NCBI GenBank assembly: GCA_029262115.1
Contig: JAJCZZ010000101.1
Coordinates: 124,001-188,000, forward strand
DNA length: 64,000 nt
Direction: 5' to 3'
Source of the DNA: Gemmatimonadota bacterium
Lineage (GTDB): Bacteria > Gemmatimonadota > Gemmatimonadetes > Longimicrobiales > Gaopeijiaceae
Each line of letters opens with the position of its first letter. Positions within the stretch are counted from its first letter, which is position 1. The position numbers and the translations under genes were made by a program. The notes beneath the pieces are model-generated. The model was not told the DNA's origin and did no database searches. It saw nothing but the letters and a program-made list of their open reading frames with translations. This document shows, one piece after another, positions 59,307 to 64,000 of the stretch.

Positions 59307-60299
59307 CTACTCCGCTCGGTGTGTGCGGATGAAGTCCTCGGTCGATTCCGGGAGGAGCAGGTCGTCCGAGATCGAGGCGATCTCTTCGGCCGCTTCCCAG
59401 GCGCGTTCGAGGCGCCATAGTTCCCCCTCGAGAGCGCGGCGCTCGTCTTCCTCGTGGAGGGCCATCTCCACGGCGAGCTTCGTCGGCTTCGGCATCTTGT
59501 TCACGTACCCGGGCACGCCCTTCTTGTCCGTGAAGCGCTCTCCCGACGCGATCGAACGGAGAAACGTGTCCGGATGGCCGTGGTTTTCGATGTGGCGGAC
59601 GGCGTTGGTCACCGTATCCTGCTTGCCTCCCGATGCGTTCATCTTCGGAAGGACGAGTCCCGCCACCCGAGTCGCTTCTTCTCCGGTGAACCGGTGTTTC
59701 TTCTTGCCCTTCCGAACCTCCACGGAGAACCCGACGTCATCGTCGGTCGCGCGGAGGCGAGTGCCCAGGAGGTCGGGCCGTTTAAGCTTCAGGACGCCGT
59801 TGGAGGTGCGCAGCTTCACCTGTGTTCGCCCGTTCACCCACAGGTTGTAGAAATTCCCGCTCTGGGCGAGAACCGCGCCGCTGATGACACCGGTGGCGAG
59901 GCCTCCCGCAAGAACTCCTCCCAGCACGACGACACCTCCCACGCCGTACATGAGCGCCCTCTTCCGGCGCCGGCCGAACTGGTCGCCGTACCTCCAGGCC
60001 GCGAATTCGGTGCGCATAGGCTGGCCGATGCGAACCAACTCGAGGCCCTCGGGATGTCGGGCCAGTCCGACGTTCTCCGTGGATACGCGTAGCTTCGTCT
60101 CCCGGAAGATCCGCTCGAGGTCTTCGACGGCCTCCCACCGCTCCTCCAGGGGAGTGAGATTCCAGCGCTCGCACTTCCGGCACACGACCCACAACCGTCC
60201 TCGCCCGGAGTCGAACGCGAGACGGCGCCCGACCGGGAAGGTTTCGACGATCTCGTTTTCGCCGAGCGACTGGTTGCAGAACATGCAGGTCCGGTACAC
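59307..60299 (-). CDS. Zinc-ribbon membrane protein of unknown function
   Basis: This 330-residue protein begins with two Cys pairs (Cys5/Cys8 in TCMFC and Cys40/Cys43 in CRKC), a zinc-ribbon. A glycine-rich membrane segment follows at about 115-145 (ALMYGVGGVVVLGGVLAGGL). The C-terminal half is soluble, mixed alpha/beta, with a charged helical end (EGELWRLERAWEAAEEIASI). No enzyme family is recognised. It precedes the YjbQ-family gene on the minus strand and lies 90 bases downstream of argG. Confidence 0.7.
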   Translation of the reverse strand: MYRTCMFCNQSLGENEIVETFPVGRRLAFDSGRGRLWVVCRKCERWNLTPLEERWEAVEDLERIFRETKLRVSTENVGLARHPEGLELVRIGQPMRTEFAAWRYGDQFGRRRKRALMYGVGGVVVLGGVLAGGLATGVISGAVLAQSGNFYNLWVNGRTQVKLRTSNGVLKLKRPDLLGTRLRATDDDVGFSVEVRKGKKKHRFTGEEATRVAGLVLPKMNASGGKQDTVTNAVRHIENHGHPDTFLRSIASGERFTDKKGVPGYVNKMPKPTKLAVEMALHEEDERRALEGELWRLERAWEAAEEIASISDDLLLPESTEDFIRTHRAE

Positions 60300-60389
60300 G
60301 GGGTCCTCCCGGGTGGTAACGGTCTCCCCAGAATACGTGGTGAAGCCCCGCGCCCTTCACGATCAAGCGGCGGAACGACGTGGTTTGAC

Positions 60390-61625
60390 TTACTCCTCTC
60401 CGGTCTTTCGCAGGATCAGCTTGTGCGCCTTCAGCCGTAGGGCGTTGATGCGGATAAAGCCACGCGCATCTTCCTGATCGTAGCCTCCGGCCACGTCCAT
60501 CGACGACAGTTCCTGATCGTAGAGGGAGCTGGTGGATTCCCGTCCGCGGCAGATGATGTTGCCCTTGAACAGCCGCAGATCCACGCGTCCGCTGATGAGC
60601 CGCTCGGACTGCTGGAAGGCGGCCCGGATGAAGTCCATTTCCGGGCTGAACCAGAAGCCGTTGTAGATGATCTCCGCGAAGCGCGGCGAGAGCATGTCCC
60701 GCAGACGCAGGACCTCCCGATCCATCGCGATCCCCTCCAGGTCCCGGAGCGCCGCGTGCAGGATCGTGCCGCCGGGCGTCTCGTACACACCCCTCGACTT
60801 GATGCCGACGAAGCGGTTCTCGACCATGTCGATACGCCCGATCCCGTGCATTCCTCCGATGTCGTTCAGGTAGGAGAACAGGGAGACCGGATCCGTCAGG
60901 TCGACGCCTTCCGAGGGGGCCTCCACCCGAACCGGCACCGCGTCTTCGAAGTGGACCGTGACGTCGGTCCACACGTCAGGGGTCTCTTCGAGACTGCGAG
61001 TGAGCTTGAACATGTCATCCAGGGGAGGGCTCGCCGGGTCCTCCAACATGCCCGCCTCGTACGAGCGGTGCATGAGGTTCTCGTCGCTCGAGTACGGCTT
61101 TTCCGCCGTCGCCTCCACGGGGATGCCGTGTTGCTTCGCGAACGCCAGAAGATCCGTCCGCCCCTGGAAGCGCTGGAGGAAGTCCGGCTCCTTCCACGGG
61201 GCGATCACCTCGAGCCTCGGTGCCAGCGCCGCGAACGCCAGCTCGAAGCGTACCTGGTCGTTGCCCTTTCCTGTGGCCCCGTGGGCCACCGCATGGGCAT
61301 CCTCGGCGAGGGCGACCTCCACCTGTCCGCGTGCGATGACCGGGCGCGCGAGCGATGTGCCCAGGAGGTAGCGGTTCTCATACACGGCGTTCCCGGCGAT
61401 AGCCGGGAAGATGAATTCGGTTACGAAGTCCGGGGTCAGGTCGACCACGAAGACCTTGCTGGCGCCCGTGGCCCTCGCCCGGTCCGCGATCTCGTCGAAG
61501 TCCTCTTGCTGACCGACGTTCGCTATATAGGCGATCACATCGTACCCGCGCATCAGCAGGTCTTTCAGGATGCAGGCGGTATCGAGTCCGCCACTGTACG
61601 CCAGGACGACTTTTTTCTTCGACAA
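60390..61625 (-). CDS. argG: Argininosuccinate synthase
   Basis: This 411-residue enzyme joins citrulline and aspartate with ATP in arginine synthesis. It has the P-loop-type motif [15 protein letters not shown], the aspartate/citrulline region [15 protein letters not shown] and [14 protein letters not shown], and [18 protein letters not shown]. Length and motif order are standard. The ATG at 61625 has an A-rich, Lys-rich start ([13 protein letters not shown]). No other arginine genes are in the window. Confidence 0.96.
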   Translation of the reverse strand: MSKKKVVLAYSGGLDTACILKDLLMRGYDVIAYIANVGQQEDFDEIADRARATGASKVFVVDLTPDFVTEFIFPAIAGNAVYENRYLLGTSLARPVIARGQVEVALAEDAHAVAHGATGKGNDQVRFELAFAALAPRLEVIAPWKEPDFLQRFQGRTDLLAFAKQHGIPVEATAEKPYSSDENLMHRSYEAGMLEDPASPPLDDMFKLTRSLEETPDVWTDVTVHFEDAVPVRVEAPSEGVDLTDPVSLFSYLNDIGGMHGIGRIDMVENRFVGIKSRGVYETPGGTILHAALRDLEGIAMDREVLRLRDMLSPRFAEIIYNGFWFSPEMDFIRAAFQQSERLISGRVDLRLFKGNIICRGRESTSSLYDQELSSMDVAGGYDQEDARGFIRINALRLKAHKLILRKTGEE

Positions 61626-61729
61626 GTTCGGGTGCTCCGGTCACCGGGTGGGATGTGTCGTCCACAACGGTCGTGCTTCCGGAGGCGTCCCGCCACTGGC
61701 GACACCGTCGGTAGCACGCCGCCTCACCC

Positions 61730-62065
61730 TCAAGCGCCGACCGCACCCTCCGAGTCCGCGAGTTCCAGGAGGGTCCGCAGTCGCGATGACTCGGCGCCCG
61801 CGACAGCCCGACCCAGCTCCGTTGCCCTGTAGAACCGCCGCCGCCGAGCATCGCCCGAGTCGGGCTTTTCTACTTCTTCGAGAAGCCCCTGCTCGATCAT
61901 GCGACCGATCGTGTTGTACAGCGACCCGGGCAGGAGGAGGCCCTCCTGCCCGGTCGTCTCTTCGAACGTCCGGATGATGCCATATCCGTGCATGGCCGAC
62001 TGGCTCAGCGTGATCAGGATCGCGTAGGTCGGCGCACTCAGCGGGAGGAAGCTCTGCGGCTTCAT
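61730..62065 (-). CDS. PadR-family transcriptional regulator (second copy)
   Basis: This 111-residue winged-helix protein shows the PadR pattern: TYAILITLSQSAMHGYGIIRTFEE, LLPGSLYNTIGRMIEQGLLEEVE and a basic wing DARRRRFYRATELG. Its ATG overlaps the stop of the permease gene (ATGA). Here the regulator follows the permease, the reverse of the pair at 10233-13195. The C-terminal helix (LELADSEGA) is short. Confidence 0.88.
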   Translation of the reverse strand: MKPQSFLPLSAPTYAILITLSQSAMHGYGIIRTFEETTGQEGLLLPGSLYNTIGRMIEQGLLEEVEKPDSGDARRRRFYRATELGRAVAGAESSRLRTLLELADSEGAVGA

Positions 62066-64000
62066 TCGGTCCTCAGCGCTTCGACCGGGTCGAGGCGACT
62101 GGCGCGCATGGCCGGCAGGAAGGCCGCCGCCAGCGACACGACCGCCAGGACGGCAGCCGTCGCTCCGAGGGTCGGTGCATCCGTCGTCCCCATATCGAAC
62201 ATGAGGCCGCCGAGCACTGGGCCGAGCGCCACCGCCCCGAGCAGTCCGATCAACAGACCGACGAAGGTCAGGCGCGCCCCCTGCGAGAGGACCATTGAGC
62301 CGATCGCTTTGGAGGGGGCCCCCAGGGCCAGTCGCACGCCGATCTCCCGCGTCCTCTGCTGAACCGTCGTGGAGATGACTCCGTAAAGGCCAACGGCCGC
62401 GAGCACGAGCGCGACGGCGGCGAACAGTCCGAGAAGCATCAGCGCGTATCGGTTGCGAGCCGTGGACGCCTTCAGATCGTCGGTCAGGTAGCGGACTCCG
62501 TAGACCGGCACTCCAGGATCCAGGCCTCTGAGAATCTCTCGAACCTGATTCGCCGCGACCGCCGGATCTCCCGGCCCCCGGAGGACGACGGAAAGCTCGA
62601 GGGGCGCGTTGTCGTTGAATGGGATCCAGATGTGGGGCTCGGGCTCCGCCCGCAGGTCGTCATAGCGGATCGGCCTGATGACGCCCACCACGCGAGCAGT
62701 CGCCTGCCGTCCGGGGCCGATGTAGCCCGCCACCAGGACATCTGCCGAGCGCCCGACGGCCGACTCGCCAGGCCACGCTCGTTCCGCCAGCGCCTGGTCG
62801 ACGACGACGGCCAACTCCTGGCCGGGCAGACCGTCGCCGTCGACGAAGGAACGGCCCTCGACCAGTGTGGCGCCCAACGCTTCGAAGTACCCGCTCGATG
62901 CGATCCGGTAGCGGGCCCTGGGGGCGGTCTCGGATTGCAGATCGTCACCCGGTTCGCCGAAGGGGGCCGACCAGGTGAATCCTCCGCCGGTGAGCGGAGT
63001 CCCGGACGTGATGCCGGCAGCGGAGACGCCCGGGATCGATCGTGCCTCGGCCAGAAGTTGTCCGAAGAACGTTTGACGCACTTCGAGTTGACGGTAGGTG
63101 AAGAACGGCAGGGCAAGGTCCACGGCCACGGCGGAAGCAGGTTCGTATCCCGGGTCCACCGCCAGGATCTTGCCGAAGCTGCGCAGAAGAAGACCCGATC
63201 CGGCGACGAGGACCACGGAAAGCGCCAGTTCGCCTACGATCAGCGCGTTCCGGAGACGAACGATGCCTCGATTCGCTCCACGGCCCCCCCGGTCGGCGAG
63301 GAGGGCTGCCCCTCCGACCCTACTGGAGGAAAAGGCGGGCGCCATCCCGAAGAGCACAGCGGAGCCGATGGAAACCGCAAGCGCGAAGATGAGAACCCGA
63401 CCGTCGATCCCGACTCCCTCCAGACGGGGCAGATCCGCGGGGGCGAGCGCCACCAGCGCCTCGACACCCCACGCCGCGAGGATGAGACCCGCCGCCGCCC
63501 CGATGAGCGCGACCGTCGTGCTCTCCGTCAGGAGCTGGCGAACCACCCGTCCGCGCCCCACACCCAGGGCGGAGCGAATGGCGAATTCCCGCCGGCGACC
63601 GTGGGCGCGTACGAGCATGAGGTTCGCGACGTTGATCACACTGATCAGGAGCACGAGCCCGACAGCTCCGAAGAGGGTCCAGAGGAGCGGACGTACGTCC
63701 GCGACCATCCCGTCGAGCAGTGGCGTCACCACGACCCGTGTCCCGAAGCGAGCGTGGTTCTCGTAGGACTCCACGAGCGACGTCGCCACCGCGGTCGCCT
63801 CGCCGCGGAGCTGGTCCAGGGTTGCACCGTCACGGAGGCGCGCCAAGGTGACCCCGCCGGTGCCCCCGCGTGCGCCGTCCGTCAGCGGAACGGGCAGATA
63901 CCCGAACGCGTCGATGCGCTCCGTCAGTTCAGCGGAGGCGGGGGAGTGCAACCGGAAGCCTTCCGCCAACACGCCCACAACGTTCATGCGCGTGCCGTTG
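62062..64000 (-). CDS. ADOP-type ABC permease (5' end outside window)
   Basis: The visible 646 residues cover the C-terminal three quarters of a MacB/FtsX-like ADOP permease. They include GVLAEGFRLHSPA from the first periplasmic domain, an FtsX block (LLWTLFGAVGLVLLISVINVANLMLVRAHGRRREFAIRSALG), a second periplasmic domain, and a C-terminal FtsX block (TREIGVRLALGAPSKAIGSMVL). The frame is open to the right edge. It ends by overlapping the PadR start. It is related in design to the permease at 10574-13195. No ATPase gene is adjacent in the window. Confidence 0.88.
   Translation of the reverse strand, partial: NGTRMNVVGVLAEGFRLHSPASAELTERIDAFGYLPVPLTDGARGGTGGVTLARLRDGATLDQLRGEATAVATSLVESYENHARFGTRVVVTPLLDGMVADVRPLLWTLFGAVGLVLLISVINVANLMLVRAHGRRREFAIRSALGVGRGRVVRQLLTESTTVALIGAAAGLILAAWGVEALVALAPADLPRLEGVGIDGRVLIFALAVSIGSAVLFGMAPAFSSSRVGGAALLADRGGRGANRGIVRLRNALIVGELALSVVLVAGSGLLLRSFGKILAVDPGYEPASAVAVDLALPFFTYRQLEVRQTFFGQLLAEARSIPGVSAAGITSGTPLTGGGFTWSAPFGEPGDDLQSETAPRARYRIASSGYFEALGATLVEGRSFVDGDGLPGQELAVVVDQALAERAWPGESAVGRSADVLVAGYIGPGRQATARVVGVIRPIRYDDLRAEPEPHIWIPFNDNAPLELSVVLRGPGDPAVAANQVREILRGLDPGVPVYGVRYLTDDLKASTARNRYALMLLGLFAAVALVLAAVGLYGVISTTVQQRTREIGVRLALGAPSKAIGSMVLSQGARLTFVGLLIGLLGAVALGPVLGGLMFDMGTTDAPTLGATAAVLAVVSLAAAFLPAMRASRLDPVEALRTE

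Overview
The window is a high-GC bacterial chromosome segment, dense in genes on both strands. The mix points to the phylum Gemmatimonadota: two lipoprotein-type six-bladed beta-propellers with a GxGEGPGE motif, two PadR plus ADOP-type (MacB/FtsX-like) permease pairs, large BNR/sortilin-like exported proteins, an S9 peptidase, and SpmA/SpmB in a non-sporulating context. This assignment is inference from gene content. No rRNA, tRNA or other phylogenetic marker RNA is visible.

Layout. Positions 1-6000 look like an accessory island of small unrelated genes: a RHH/PIN toxin-antitoxin pair, a HicA/HicB pair with hicA frameshifted, a HAD phosphatase, a beta-propeller lipoprotein, a spermidine-synthase-like protein, a DUF1330 protein and a methyltransferase. 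Several are followed by related repeats that resemble integron attC sites, with the preceding stop codon lying inside the outer box. Positions 6200-13200 hold an ArsR regulator flanked by two SRPBCC proteins, a second propeller lipoprotein, a luciferase-like monooxygenase and a PadR/permease pair. Positions 13500-25400 hold lipoproteins, a decayed glycoside hydrolase, a LuxR regulator, an MBL-fold lipoprotein, a TetR/SDR pair with two matching operators, and murI. A decayed GH6 cellulase and a small lipoprotein with a clear terminator follow.

The centre of the window, 26533-42485, is a 16-kb operon of four overlapping genes. It encodes a complete polyunsaturated-fatty-acid/secondary-lipid (Pfa) synthase: PfaD enoyl reductase; PfaA with KS-MAT-three ACPs-KR-DH-like; a fused KS-CLF-AT-(hotdog)x4 protein that combines PfaC and PfaB functions; and a Sfp-type phosphopantetheinyl transferase (PfaE role) that would activate the three ACPs. 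Gene order and domain order resemble the pfa1-pfa2-pfa3 arrangement of myxobacteria rather than the pfaABCDE order of marine gammaproteobacteria. There is no C-terminal AGPAT domain. This is the most interesting system in the window. Its product cannot be read from sequence.

Positions 42526-42708 carry three 61-bp tandem repeats. Then come a coupled S66 LD-carboxypeptidase and S9 peptidase, a gamma-glutamyltransferase, and an spmA-spmB-mpl operon; several of these suggest peptidoglycan recycling. Positions 51256-55381 encode a two-component cluster (REC-histidine kinase, stand-alone receiver, PAS-histidine kinase). The right end has a large BNR-repeat exported protein, a YjbQ-family protein, a zinc-ribbon membrane protein, argG, and a second ADOP permease/PadR pair that runs off the window.
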